A program made the position numbers and the translations under genes. From contig NZ_WUQJ01000034.1 in the NCBI RefSeq assembly GCF_011074955.1, positions 62,001-126,000 on the forward strand: DNA of 64,000 nucleotides, read 5' to 3'. Shown here one piece after another: positions 36,784 through 45,272 of this stretch. The notes below the pieces were generated by a model. That model was not told the DNA's origin and did not search any database. It saw only the letters and a program-made list of their open reading frames with translations. The first letter of the stretch is position 1; every line of letters starts with the position of its first letter. This DNA comes from Marinobacter caseinilyticus (GTDB lineage Bacteria > Pseudomonadota > Gammaproteobacteria > Pseudomonadales > Oleiphilaceae).

Positions 36784-37911
36784 ATGAACAGACTTCAGGC
36801 TGGCGTTGGCGCACTCGTAACAGCGCTAATGCTCAACACGCCAGCAACAATGGCGGCGACCACATATTCCTCGCAGGACCACACCTTCAGGCTCGAAACG
36901 GTTGCCGAGGGCCTTGACCACCCATGGAGCCTTGCCTTTCTGCCCAATGGCGACAAACTGATCACTGAGCGGGCCGGGCGTTTGCGGCTGTTACGAGACA
37001 ACACGCTGGTCGATGCGCCGATTACCGGCCTGCCCGACCTGATATCGGTCGGCCAGGGAGGCCTTTTGGACGTCGTGCTGCACCCGGACTTTTCGCGTAA
37101 TCGATTGCTGGTCCTGAGCTACGCCCATCAAAATTCCGCGGGCCTGACGACCCGGGTGGCAAAAGCCACCTACCGGGACGGCGCCCTAAGCGATGTTGAG
37201 GTGATCTTCGAAGCCAGGCCGCGCTCTGGCACTCGCCGGCATTTTGCCGGCCGCATGGCCTTTGATCAGGCTGGAAATCTTTATATTGCCGTCGGCGATC
37301 GCGGCGATAAGCCGCGGGCGCAAAACACCCGGGATGACGCTGGCGGCGTGCATCGCATTACCCTGGCCGGTCAACCGGCACCGGGCAATCCGTTTCTTGA
37401 CGACGACCAGGTCCAGGACACCTTTTTCACTTACGGCAACCGCAATATCCAGGGCATGACCCGCCACCCGGAAACCGGAGTGATCTGGAGCCACGAGCAT
37501 GGACCCCGCGGTGGCGATGAAATCAACATCCTGCGCCCGGGCACGAACTATGGCTGGCCAACCATCACTTACGGCATCGATTACAGCGGCGTGCCCATTA
37601 CCGACAAAACGGCGTTGCCAGGAATGGCACAACCCCTCCACTACTGGGATCCGTCCATTGCGCCGTCCGGTATGGCGTTCTATACCGGTAGCGATTTTCC
37701 GGCCTGGCGGGGCGACCTGTTTGTCGGGGCGCTTAAAATGCGGAAACTGGTCCGGCTCAAGATCATTGACGAGCAAGTCATCGTCGAAGAAGACCTGCTG
37801 ACGGACTTTGGCAAACGGATTCGGGATGTGCGGATGGGGCCCGACGGGCACCTGTGGTTATTGACCGACGAGTCCAATGGCAAAGTGCTCAGGCTGGTGC
37901 CGGCTCACTAG
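36784..37911 (+). CDS. PQQ-dependent sugar dehydrogenase (YliI/Asd-like)
   Basis: A 375-residue exported six-blade beta-propeller. Signal peptide 1-25 (ends PATMAA), then LDHPWSLAFLPNGDKLITER, RMAFDQAGNLYIAVGDRGD, ITRHPETG-like HPETGVIWSHEHGPRGGDEI and NYGWPTITYG. These match soluble aldose sugar dehydrogenases that oxidise sugars with PQQ in the periplasm. AGGGAGC precedes the ATG at 36784; an ATG at 36757 is an alternative. No pqq genes are in view. Confidence 0.88.
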   Translation: MNRLQAGVGALVTALMLNTPATMAATTYSSQDHTFRLETVAEGLDHPWSLAFLPNGDKLITERAGRLRLLRDNTLVDAPITGLPDLISVGQGGLLDVVLHPDFSRNRLLVLSYAHQNSAGLTTRVAKATYRDGALSDVEVIFEARPRSGTRRHFAGRMAFDQAGNLYIAVGDRGDKPRAQNTRDDAGGVHRITLAGQPAPGNPFLDDDQVQDTFFTYGNRNIQGMTRHPETGVIWSHEHGPRGGDEINILRPGTNYGWPTITYGIDYSGVPITDKTALPGMAQPLHYWDPSIAPSGMAFYTGSDFPAWRGDLFVGALKMRKLVRLKIIDEQVIVEEDLLTDFGKRIRDVRMGPDGHLWLLTDESNGKVLRLVPAH

Positions 37912-37964
37912 ATTGCCGCCGGATACCCCGGTACCCACTGCAGCAATCGCTGGGGATGAGGCAA

Positions 37965-38381
37965 CTAGTGGGGATCGTTGGTACGTTCCAGTTTTTCGAA
38001 CTGGGGAATGGCGTCGGTGATCTTAAACCAATCCGCTTTTGAACCGACAAACACATGGGCGGCGGGCTGTTTGCCCAAGGGCTCGTTAATCACCCCGACC
38101 CGCAGACGTAATATTCCGCTGATGGCGTCGACCCGACTGTAAAGCTGACTACCACAGGCCCCGCAAAATGCGCGGTATTTACCGGGGCGCGACTCGTATT
38201 CTCGAATCAGCGTCTCGCCATCAATCACGCGAAACTTGAGCTTTTGAACCGGCGCACTGGCCGAGAACGCACTGCCATGGGCGCGGCGGCACTGGCTACA
38301 GTGGCACAGGGCAATTGGCCCCAAGGGCCCTTCGTACTCAAAGCGGATACCACCGCACAGGCATTGACCTGTCAACATCAT
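37965..38381 (-). CDS. GFA family zinc protein (second copy)
   Basis: A 138-residue GFA/CENP-V-like protein with CLC (7, 9), CHCSQC (26, 28, 31) and FCGACG. It shares the overall block order with the protein at 12207-12605 (for example CRRAHGSAF versus CRKAQGSAF, and FVGSKADWFKITD versus FTASKADWWTITD), so the two are paralogues. GGAGAATCG precedes the ATG. Substrate unknown. Confidence 0.85.
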   Translation of the reverse strand: MMLTGQCLCGGIRFEYEGPLGPIALCHCSQCRRAHGSAFSASAPVQKLKFRVIDGETLIREYESRPGKYRAFCGACGSQLYSRVDAISGILRLRVGVINEPLGKQPAAHVFVGSKADWFKITDAIPQFEKLERTNDPH

Positions 38382-38428
38382 CGATTCTCCGGTCGGAATG
38401 TTTGTGCGGTGGCTTATGGGCTTACTGA

Positions 38429-39418
38429 CTAGCCATGCCGGGGGACAATGAGAATCTTGCCGTCCCGCTCACCGGCTGCCGCTGCAGCCACCGCGTCCTT
38501 GATCTGGGCGACATCATACTCCGCCTCGATCCTGGCCTGAAGCTTGCCGGTGGCAATGAGCTGGGTGAGTTCACCAAATACACTCATCTGCTGTTCCTGG
38601 CTGGCATTTTCAAACCATTTGGCGAGCCAGAACCCTTTCACCGTGACATTGCGAAACACAATGTTTCGGGGCGACACCTGACACGGCTGCCCGCTCATCA
38701 TGCCGTAGTTCACCAGGGTGCCGCCCTCAGCCAGGCAGTCACCTATATGATCGGTTGAGGCGCCGCCGACCGCATCGATCGCAAGACGGATCTGGCCGTC
38801 ACCGACAGCTGCACGCACCCGTTTCTGCAAATCCGGACCGTCCACCAATACCACGTCACCACCCAGGGCCTTCACACCCTCAATGGCAGATTCCCGGCGC
38901 ACGACGTTAACAGTCTTGTAGCCTTTGATCTTTGCCAACTGAATCAGGTAGCTGCCGACGCCCGAGTTGGCGGCATTCTGTATTACCCAGTCTCCGGCGT
39001 TAAGCTCGACAAATTCAGACAGCATCAACAATGCGGTGGGCGGATTGATGGTCATCATTGCCAACTGCCGGGGGTCAGCTTCATTCGGCAGTGGCACCAA
39101 TTTCCGGGCATCGGCGACCACGTGGCTGGCCCAGGTACCAATACCAACCGGCAACAGCACCGTTTGTCCCACGCCAGGCCCTTTGGTGTCGGGCCCCAGC
39201 TCGGCAACCCGTCCAACGCCCTCGTTGCCACCAACGGCCGGCAGTGGTGGCAGCATGCCGTACTCGCCCGTCAGCGTCAGCACATCGGAGGGGTTGATGG
39301 GCGATGCAATCACCTCGACCAGCACCTGCCCACTGTCCAATTCGGGCTTTTCAAACGGCACCGCCTGAATGTGTTCGTGAGGCACCGGGCCACGTTTGTC
39401 GTATTGGGCTTTTAGCAT
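38429..39418 (-). CDS. MDR-family oxidoreductase, enoyl reductase (MECR)-like
   Basis: A 329-residue medium-chain dehydrogenase/reductase with GroES-like N-terminal domain (SPINPSDVLTLTGEYG) and a Rossmann domain (NAANSGVGSYLIQLAKIKGY). No zinc-binding cysteine cluster is seen. The block around KTVNVVRR and FWLAKWFE resembles trans-2-enoyl-CoA/ACP reductases of the mitochondrial MECR type. NADPH-dependent reduction of an enoyl thioester or quinone is likely; substrate open. Divergent from the aldo/keto reductase. Confidence 0.82.
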   Translation of the reverse strand: MLKAQYDKRGPVPHEHIQAVPFEKPELDSGQVLVEVIASPINPSDVLTLTGEYGMLPPLPAVGGNEGVGRVAELGPDTKGPGVGQTVLLPVGIGTWASHVVADARKLVPLPNEADPRQLAMMTINPPTALLMLSEFVELNAGDWVIQNAANSGVGSYLIQLAKIKGYKTVNVVRRESAIEGVKALGGDVVLVDGPDLQKRVRAAVGDGQIRLAIDAVGGASTDHIGDCLAEGGTLVNYGMMSGQPCQVSPRNIVFRNVTVKGFWLAKWFENASQEQQMSVFGELTQLIATGKLQARIEAEYDVAQIKDAVAAAAAGERDGKILIVPRHG

Positions 39419-39616
39419 CTGATTTGACTCCGTTATGGATTTTGTCTTGCTGTGGTGTACAGCTTAGAGCCTCCGTTACCCGCGTGACAGGGTGAATTCG
39501 GCCAGCCCGATGGTGAGGAATGACAAATAGACATTCTTTCGTATTTACTGCTTGAAGAACGGGGCTCGAAACACCACCGTATAGATGGAATCATCAGGTC
39601 TTTGAAGGAGGACACT

Positions 39617-40426
39617 ATGCCATTCGATACACTTCCGAGCATTGGAATGGGTACCTTTCGACTCAAGGGTGACCAGGCCCGGGAGGCAGTCAAGAGTGCA
39701 CTTTCTCTGGGCTATCGCCATATTGACACGGCCCAGATGTATGGCAATGAAGCGGAAGTGGGCGACGGTATCACCTCCAGCGGCATTCCGCGCCATGAGG
39801 TTTTTCTGACCACCAAAATCTGGCACGACAACCTGCGGGCCAGCGACCTGATGAGCAGCCTCTCGGACAGCCTGAAACGCCTGAAAACCGACCATGTCGA
39901 CCTGGTACTGATTCACTGGCCGTCCCCCGGTGACGAAGTGCCCATGGACGAGTACCTGTCAGCACTGAGGGATGCGCAACGCGAAGGGCTGGCCGACCAT
40001 ATCGGCATCTCGAACTTCACCTGCGCCCAAATGGATCAGGCCAAGACCATACTCGGTGATACGCCGATCTTCACCAATCAGGTCGAGGTGCACCCATTCT
40101 TTGCCAATACCAAGGTGGTGGCGCACGCTCAGCAGTTGGGCATTCCAGTTACCGGGTACATGCCGTTGGCTGTGGGCAGGGTCATGAAAGATGAAACCCT
40201 GCAGCACATTGCCAGGGAGCGTAATGCGACACCCGCGCAGATTGCAATCGCCTGGCTGCTGGCAAGACAGGTGGTGGCTATTCCGTCCTCAACGCGACCG
40301 GAACACCAGAAAGCCAACCTGGATGCGCGCAAGATTACTCTGAGCGAACAGGAAATAGCGTCCATCAATGCACTGGACCGGGGCGAACGTATCGCCAACC
40401 CGGACTTCGCCCCCGCCTGGGATTGA
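39617..40426 (+). CDS. dkgB: Aldo/keto reductase, DkgB-like
   Basis: A 269-residue NADPH-dependent carbonyl reductase. The catalytic tetrad is visible as D and Y in DTAQMYGNEAEVG, K in TTKIWHDN and H in VLIHWPSP. The C-terminal AIPSSTRPEHQKANL is the NADPH-binding loop. GGAGG precedes ATG 39617. Family members reduce 2,5-diketogluconate, methylglyoxal and similar compounds. Confidence 0.88.
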   Translation: MPFDTLPSIGMGTFRLKGDQAREAVKSALSLGYRHIDTAQMYGNEAEVGDGITSSGIPRHEVFLTTKIWHDNLRASDLMSSLSDSLKRLKTDHVDLVLIHWPSPGDEVPMDEYLSALRDAQREGLADHIGISNFTCAQMDQAKTILGDTPIFTNQVEVHPFFANTKVVAHAQQLGIPVTGYMPLAVGRVMKDETLQHIARERNATPAQIAIAWLLARQVVAIPSSTRPEHQKANLDARKITLSEQEIASINALDRGERIANPDFAPAWD

Positions 40427-40476
40427 TCGGCAGGGCGTCAGGCGGGCGATCTGCCACCGTTCGCCCCGCTGCCTGA
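40427..40476. terminator. Hairpin between convergent genes
   Basis: GATC-GGCAG-GGCG near 40425-40436 can pair with the CGC-TGCC-TGATC segment near 40467-40478, with an inner GGCG/CGCC pair. It lies between the convergent dkgB and GST-like genes. Pairing is imperfect. Confidence 0.4.
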
Positions 40477-40479
40477 TCC

Positions 40480-41250
40480 CTATTTTACGTATTCGCGCTC
40501 GAGGTAAGCGAGAATACGTGCGGATTCAAACAGCGATTCACCCGTGTTTGGGTCTTCCAGATACGGCACCTGAACACGTTTGTGAACCTGATAAAAAGCA
40601 TCTCGCTTACCACCGGGAACCGGCGTGTAGGGGCCCGGTTTGATGCGCTGGGTCGCCGGGCCCATCTCGGTCCAGTGTTCTTTGCCCAGATTGTGGACCG
40701 TGTAGGGAATCTCGAGCTCGCACAGGCGCTCCCGAACCAACCGCGAAAACGGGCTGCCCTCAAAACTCCACAAGTGTAATGGCTGAAGCGGCGCGAGCGC
40801 CTGACGGGCTTGCAAGCCGCGCAGCCCGCTGACGGCAGAGCCCACCGAACCCAACGCCGGCTGATAAACCCGGGAACGATACGTCTTGGGCACCGGCCGG
40901 TTACCGTACTGATCGAACAGATAGGTCACGATGTCACCGGATTCGTAAAGCATCTGGCCGGTATTCTCATCCACCAGAAACGGGAACTGCGCCTTACCTC
41001 CCCGATCGACTGCCTCAGATCTGAAACGCCGGCCACCCTTGGGGCAGGGCCGGATGTCCGCATCCAGGTGCAGTGCGGTCAGCGCCTCCCGAACCTTACG
41101 ACAGTAGGGGCACGCTTCAATATCATAAAGGATCAGGGCTTTTTCAGGCTGTGGGGCAGATTTGACCACCAAGCAACCACGCCAGCCAGCAAAGGACGAC
41201 GTGGCGACGGATCCCAAGACACTGAGATTGTGTGTTAATGCATTCGACAT
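40480..41250 (-). CDS. Tandem glutathione S-transferase N-terminal domain protein
   Basis: A 256-residue protein made of two thioredoxin-like GST_N units and no GST C-terminal helical domain. Unit 1 (about 38-115) keeps a glutaredoxin dithiol CPYC (47-50); unit 2 (about 158-255) has SPFS at the same place and so only a serine. Both end with the cis-proline block (FPFLVDENTG and VPYLEDPNTG). Possibly a glutathione-dependent reductase or a haem/metal-related scaffold. Well over glutaredoxin length because of the duplication. Confidence 0.85.
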   Translation of the reverse strand: MSNALTHNLSVLGSVATSSFAGWRGCLVVKSAPQPEKALILYDIEACPYCRKVREALTALHLDADIRPCPKGGRRFRSEAVDRGGKAQFPFLVDENTGQMLYESGDIVTYLFDQYGNRPVPKTYRSRVYQPALGSVGSAVSGLRGLQARQALAPLQPLHLWSFEGSPFSRLVRERLCELEIPYTVHNLGKEHWTEMGPATQRIKPGPYTPVPGGKRDAFYQVHKRVQVPYLEDPNTGESLFESARILAYLEREYVK

Positions 41251-41944
41251 GTATTCCAGCCTTTTGACGATGAGTGATCATTGCACCGAGACGGATTGAT
41301 TGGGTTGTCTGGCCATTGTCCAGACCTGACGGCATGCCTGCATGGGCGCCCGGGGCCCATAATAATGGCAAACCAAGATTGTGTGATGCCCCCGTTGTCA
41401 CTGGGGTTGGCCGTAACCTTCATCCATAAAACCGTGTCGGCGGGGGTACCGATGATGGTCGTGCCAGTGACGCGCCCACTGGCGTTGCCGATTCTAACCG
41501 AAGCCATACGGTGTCTATTTGTGAAACCACCATTCCATCACCTTGGCACTAGCCCGTCCGATCGGGGCGCCGATCATGACACGCTCCTGTTGTTGTGGAA
41601 ACCGATGCCGGAAACGACTCTGCACGCACCTACTTTGAGGTCCCGGTCATCGATGTTGAACGGACCCACTTCTTATGGACCGCATTTCCGCCTTCATCAC
41701 CATGGCCTGAATACCGTCAATTTGACTAAAAAACGCACGACCCAAGTCGCCGATAGTCACTTTTTTACAGAGACCACACGGTAAGCCCTTGATTCCCAAG
41801 CACGCTTACATTCCGTCACAAAACCTCAGTACAAACAACGACTCTACTGGCACTTTTTAACGTCATGTAGAGCTTTTCCACATAGTTTCCGAGACAAATA
41901 TGAGCTATCGTTAATGCACTTGTTTTTTCCATTGGGTTTTTTCT
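41251..41944. other. Gene-poor region with a probable gene remnant
   Basis: 694 bp between the GST-like gene and PBP4. A 167-codon plus frame (41281-41784) and a 90-codon minus frame both lack a ribosome site and family resemblance. The one protein-like segment is 41583-41729, listed separately. The last 150 bp before the PBP4 start are AT-rich and presumably hold its promoter; no clear -35/-10 pair was found. Confidence 0.5.
41583..41729 (+). pseudogene. Possible 3' remnant of a degraded gene
   Basis: This frame reads APVVVETDAGNDSARTYFEV and continues VERTHFLWTAFPPSSPWPEY to a TAA, with the residue mix of a real protein. It has no start codon: an in-frame TGA lies two codons upstream, and a protein-like stretch (SITLALARPIGAPIMTR) continues 5' in the neighbouring frame after another stop. 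I read it as the end of a frameshifted gene. I do not recognise the family. Confidence 0.35.
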
Positions 41945-43474
41945 ATGCGCAACCGTAGCAACACGTCTGCTTTTCTTTTTCCCCGGTTGCTACAAGGCGC
42001 ATTTCTTACCGCTTGTTTGGCAGCGGTTCCGTTATCCGCCCAGGCGTCAGACACCAAGCCAAGCAAGACCTGGAGTGGCAGGGTTCTGTCTCACGCCAAT
42101 AAATCGCTTCATGATCAGGAGGGCCTCAGCGTTGTGGCCATTCCTCTCAACGGACCTGGCATCGAGCAGTACATCAATGCGGATCAGTTGATGAATCCCG
42201 GTTCCATCATGAAGCTGATCACCACGTACGCGGCGCTGGAAATTCTCGGCCCCACCCACCATTGGGAGACGCGCTTCTATACTGATGGCCAGCTGTCCGG
42301 GAGTACGCTCGAGGGTGATCTGTACGTGAAATTCGGCGGCGACCCGAAACTGACCATGGAACGCCTCTGGAGTGTCATGCGTGAGTTAAGGGGCATGGGC
42401 GTCGATACCATCGATGGCGACCTGGTGCTGGACGGCGATTACTTCCATTTACCTGACGGTCTGCCGGTATTTGACGACAATGGCGACAATCCCCACGCAC
42501 CGTTTCTGGTGGAGCCTTCGGCGTATCTGACCAACCTGAATCTGGTACACCTGCAGGTACGGGCCGATGAACGCGGCACCCAGGCCTGGAGCACTCCGGC
42601 ACTGAAGGCGGTCAGAATCGACAACCGTATAACCGCGACCGAGTCCGCGCCCTGCCCGTCGCGACGGCGTTTTGAATGGGAGCCGATATTTCATCAAGAC
42701 GAAGGTGTCACAGTGCGCGTAAATGGTACCTTGCCTGAGGGTTGCCGCACGACCACCTATTTATCGCTGATGTCCCACAAGGCTTACAGCGCTGCTTTGA
42801 TACGGTCTGTCTGGGCAGAGATGGGCGGACTGCTGACTGGCGACGAACGCTACGCCAGCACGCCGGAAGATGCCCGTCTGATGATGAGAACCACCTCACC
42901 GGATCTGGTCACCCTGGTCAGGGACATCAACAAATGGAGCAGCAATGTGATGGCGCGGCAGTTGCTGCTGACCATTGGTGCCGAAAATCGTCTGGAGGGT
43001 GACGAGGACGACCGGGTTGCCGGCATTCGCATGATCTATGAGTGGCTGGCAGACAAGGGCATCAGCTCGCGGGGCATGGTGATTGAGAACGGCGCCGGCC
43101 TGTCCCGGTTCGAACGGGTGACCGCAAGGCAAACCGCACAAGTGCTACAAGATGCCTGGAACAGCCCCTATTCCGCCGATCTGATGTCTTCGCTGCCACT
43201 GATCGCAATGGATGGCACCATGGTCCGGCGGTTGCGCAATACCGCACTGGAAGGTCAGGGCCGAATCAAGACCGGCTCTCTTGAAGACGTACGCTCGATC
43301 GCCGGTTTCACCCGCGACAAAACCGACACCACCTGGGTCATCGTGGGCATGATCAATCACTCTCCGGCCTGGAATGGCCAGGCGCTGCTGGACCGCGTTC
43401 TCTACTCACTGTATTACTCGCCGCCGGTGGGGACCGCACTGTCGCAAGCCCCGACCACATCGACCATTCAATAG
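41945..43474 (+). CDS. dacB: D-alanyl-D-alanine carboxypeptidase/endopeptidase (PBP4)
   Basis: A 509-residue periplasmic class C penicillin-binding protein that trims and cleaves cell-wall peptides. Signal peptide 1-35 (ends LSAQA). The three active-site motifs are SIMK in NPGSIMKLITTYA (nucleophile Ser), SSN in KWSSNVMARQLL and KTG in GRIKTGSLEDV. The large insertion between SxxK and SxN is the PBP4 regulatory domain. No clear ribosome site precedes the ATG (TTTTTTCT), which is unusual here. A terminator follows at 43508-43542. Confidence 0.92.
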   Translation: MRNRSNTSAFLFPRLLQGAFLTACLAAVPLSAQASDTKPSKTWSGRVLSHANKSLHDQEGLSVVAIPLNGPGIEQYINADQLMNPGSIMKLITTYAALEILGPTHHWETRFYTDGQLSGSTLEGDLYVKFGGDPKLTMERLWSVMRELRGMGVDTIDGDLVLDGDYFHLPDGLPVFDDNGDNPHAPFLVEPSAYLTNLNLVHLQVRADERGTQAWSTPALKAVRIDNRITATESAPCPSRRRFEWEPIFHQDEGVTVRVNGTLPEGCRTTTYLSLMSHKAYSAALIRSVWAEMGGLLTGDERYASTPEDARLMMRTTSPDLVTLVRDINKWSSNVMARQLLLTIGAENRLEGDEDDRVAGIRMIYEWLADKGISSRGMVIENGAGLSRFERVTARQTAQVLQDAWNSPYSADLMSSLPLIAMDGTMVRRLRNTALEGQGRIKTGSLEDVRSIAGFTRDKTDTTWVIVGMINHSPAWNGQALLDRVLYSLYYSPPVGTALSQAPTTSTIQ

Positions 43475-43507
43475 ATTATCGATACTGGTCCGGCCGGGTT
43501 AAACGGC

Positions 43508-43542
43508 AAAAAAAAGCCAGCTCTACTGTAGCTGGCTTTTTT
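43508..43542. terminator. Bidirectional rho-independent terminator
   Basis: AGCCAGCT (43515-43522) pairs with AGCTGGCT (43530-43537), flanked by a long A-run and T-run, so it can act on both strands. Ends dacB on the plus strand. Confidence 0.88.
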
Positions 43543-43559
43543 ACGGCTCATCGAGGGTC

Positions 43560-43740
43560 GACGTGAAAGTGCAGTCGCTGACCGCTGCGGTCAGCAAACA
43601 TGGCCGACGCTTCGGCTTCGCAGTCGGCTTACGGCCTACCGTTGCCTTCAGGGCCCCGGCGAGCCCTGCGAAGCTAAGCAGTCGGCTACCAAACCATTCG
43701 GACGGTAGGTGTTGGCTCTCCAGGCCGGACACAGCTGTGC
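43560..43740 (+). repeat. Intergenic repeat, copy B
   Basis: Aligns with the reverse complement of 23815-24045 and of 56105-56275. It shares 18 exact bases (43603-43620) with copy A and begins with a perfect 9-bp dyad (GCTGACCGC 43577-43585 and GCGGTCAGC 43587-43595). It lies in the 305-bp gap between dacB and an SDR gene; apart from this repeat and the terminator I see nothing there. Confidence 0.5.
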
Positions 43741-43779
43741 TTCCAGACCATACACGATGAACTTTTTCCATCACCACCA

Positions 43780-44550
43780 TCAAACGGTCAGGTAGCCACC
43801 GTCGACGTTGATGCAGGTGCCAGTGGTGTAGCTGGAAGCGCCCGAAACCAGATAGAGTACCGTGCCCGCCATTTCATCCGGATCGGCCATGCGGTGCATG
43901 GGGATATGGGTCAGCGCCTGCTTTTTGATGCTGTCGTTGGTGGTCAGCGCGCTGGCGAACTTGGTATCAGTCAGCCCCGGCAACAAGGCGTTCACCCGAA
44001 TATTTTGCTGGCCCAACTCTTTGGCAAACGCCTTGGTCATGGAAATGACCGCGGCTTTGGTGATTGAATAGATGCCCTGAAAATGTCCAGGCGCGACACC
44101 GTTGACCGACGCGACATTGACAATCGCTCCACCGCCGCCTTTCTTCATCAGTTGCGCGCCCTTGGAGCACATGAAGAAATAGCCCCGGATATTAACGTCG
44201 ACGGTTTTCTGGAAGGCACCGACGTCGGTTGTCTCAATCGGTCCGAAGTGCGGGTTGGTGGCCGCGTTGTTGACCAGAATATCGAGTTTGCCGTGGGTCG
44301 CCTCAATGTGCGCCCAGACCGCATCAATCTGATCCATCTCGCCAATATGGCAAGCAAAGGCCTCGGCACTGCCGCCCGCTTCCCGAATGCTGCTGGCGAC
44401 CGCCTCGCACCCATCCAGTTTGCGACTGCTTACGATGACGTGGGCGCCATAGTTTGCCAGCGTGCGCGCAATGCTCTCGCCAATACCACGACTGGCACCG
44501 GTAATCAGGGCCACTTTACCGGACAGATCAAACAGATCTTTGTTGCTCAT
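43780..44550 (-). CDS. SDR family oxidoreductase (DHRS4/FabG-like)
   Basis: A 256-residue short-chain dehydrogenase. Cofactor motif TGASRGIG (18-25), NNAATN, catalytic Ser in VNVASVNG and YSITK (Tyr and Lys). The arginine pair SSRKLDG after strand 2 favours NADPH. The C-terminal GTCINVDGGYLTV is typical. GGAGAAG precedes the ATG. Last gene of the ACAD/kinase operon, so it probably oxidises or reduces a hydroxyacyl or ketoacyl intermediate of that pathway. Confidence 0.88.
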   Translation of the reverse strand: MSNKDLFDLSGKVALITGASRGIGESIARTLANYGAHVIVSSRKLDGCEAVASSIREAGGSAEAFACHIGEMDQIDAVWAHIEATHGKLDILVNNAATNPHFGPIETTDVGAFQKTVDVNIRGYFFMCSKGAQLMKKGGGGAIVNVASVNGVAPGHFQGIYSITKAAVISMTKAFAKELGQQNIRVNALLPGLTDTKFASALTTNDSIKKQALTHIPMHRMADPDEMAGTVLYLVSGASSYTTGTCINVDGGYLTV

Positions 44551-44582
44551 GTCTTCTCCAGGGTTTGTTTGCGGGTCGCGTA

Positions 44583-45272
44583 TTATCGAAACGTCACCAG
44601 GGCCGGGTCTTCCGCTTCCAGGTGGCTGTAATTATTGAACACGGATAGGTTCCGGCGGGCACCGGAATACAGCACCCGAGTCACGCTGGTGTTGGCAATG
44701 ACCTCATTCAGGGCCAACGCCTTACGATCGGACAACTCCAGCAACATCTGTACGATCACTGAAATCGGGCCACCGGAGGTTGATACCAGCACATCGGCCC
44801 CATCAGCGTACTCAATCAACGCCTGCAGCGCCGTTTGAACCCGCAGCTTGAAGGCCGGCCAGGTCTCGGTGTACTCCGAATCGTGATGGCCACCGGCCCA
44901 ACGTTCAACGGCCCTGACGAAGGCTTCCTGAAAGGCGCGTGCGGGTTTCGGGAACGCCGCAAGATCGCGGGCCATAACGGCACGGTCAGCCCACTCGGGC
45001 CGAAAACGTTCAATGACCTCATTGTGATCAAATTCATCAAAGCCCGCGATGGCTTGCATGCCGGGCAACGTTCCGGCAAAGCCACTCGCCATCGCTTCAA
45101 CGGTTTCGCGATGTCGTTGCAAATTGCCGCCGACGACCGCCCCGGGCAGCACCTTGCCGGATAACCAGCGCCCCAGCACGCGACCCTGTTCCCAGCCGCG
45201 CTCGGACAACTGGTCGTAGTTGTCTTTGCCAAAACTGGCTTGGCCATGACGAATTAAATAGAGGCTGGCCAT
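44583..45272 (-). CDS. Histidine phosphatase family protein
   Basis: A 229-residue cytosolic phosphatase. LIRHGQASFG holds the nucleophile His, LQRHRETVEAM the arginine and VSTSGGPISVIVQM the C-terminal block, where the usual second His (SHG) reads STSGG, an oddity for this family. Its ATG overlaps the kinase stop by one base. Position between a kinase and an SDR in the same operon suggests a phosphorylated intermediate as substrate. Confidence 0.85.
   Translation of the reverse strand: MASLYLIRHGQASFGKDNYDQLSERGWEQGRVLGRWLSGKVLPGAVVGGNLQRHRETVEAMASGFAGTLPGMQAIAGFDEFDHNEVIERFRPEWADRAVMARDLAAFPKPARAFQEAFVRAVERWAGGHHDSEYTETWPAFKLRVQTALQALIEYADGADVLVSTSGGPISVIVQMLLELSDRKALALNEVIANTSVTRVLYSGARRNLSVFNNYSHLEAEDPALVTFR

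Noticed and set aside
41281..41784. 167-codon plus-strand frame before PBP4
   Set aside because: No ribosome site or recognisable domain; a better protein-like reading exists in another frame of the same region.
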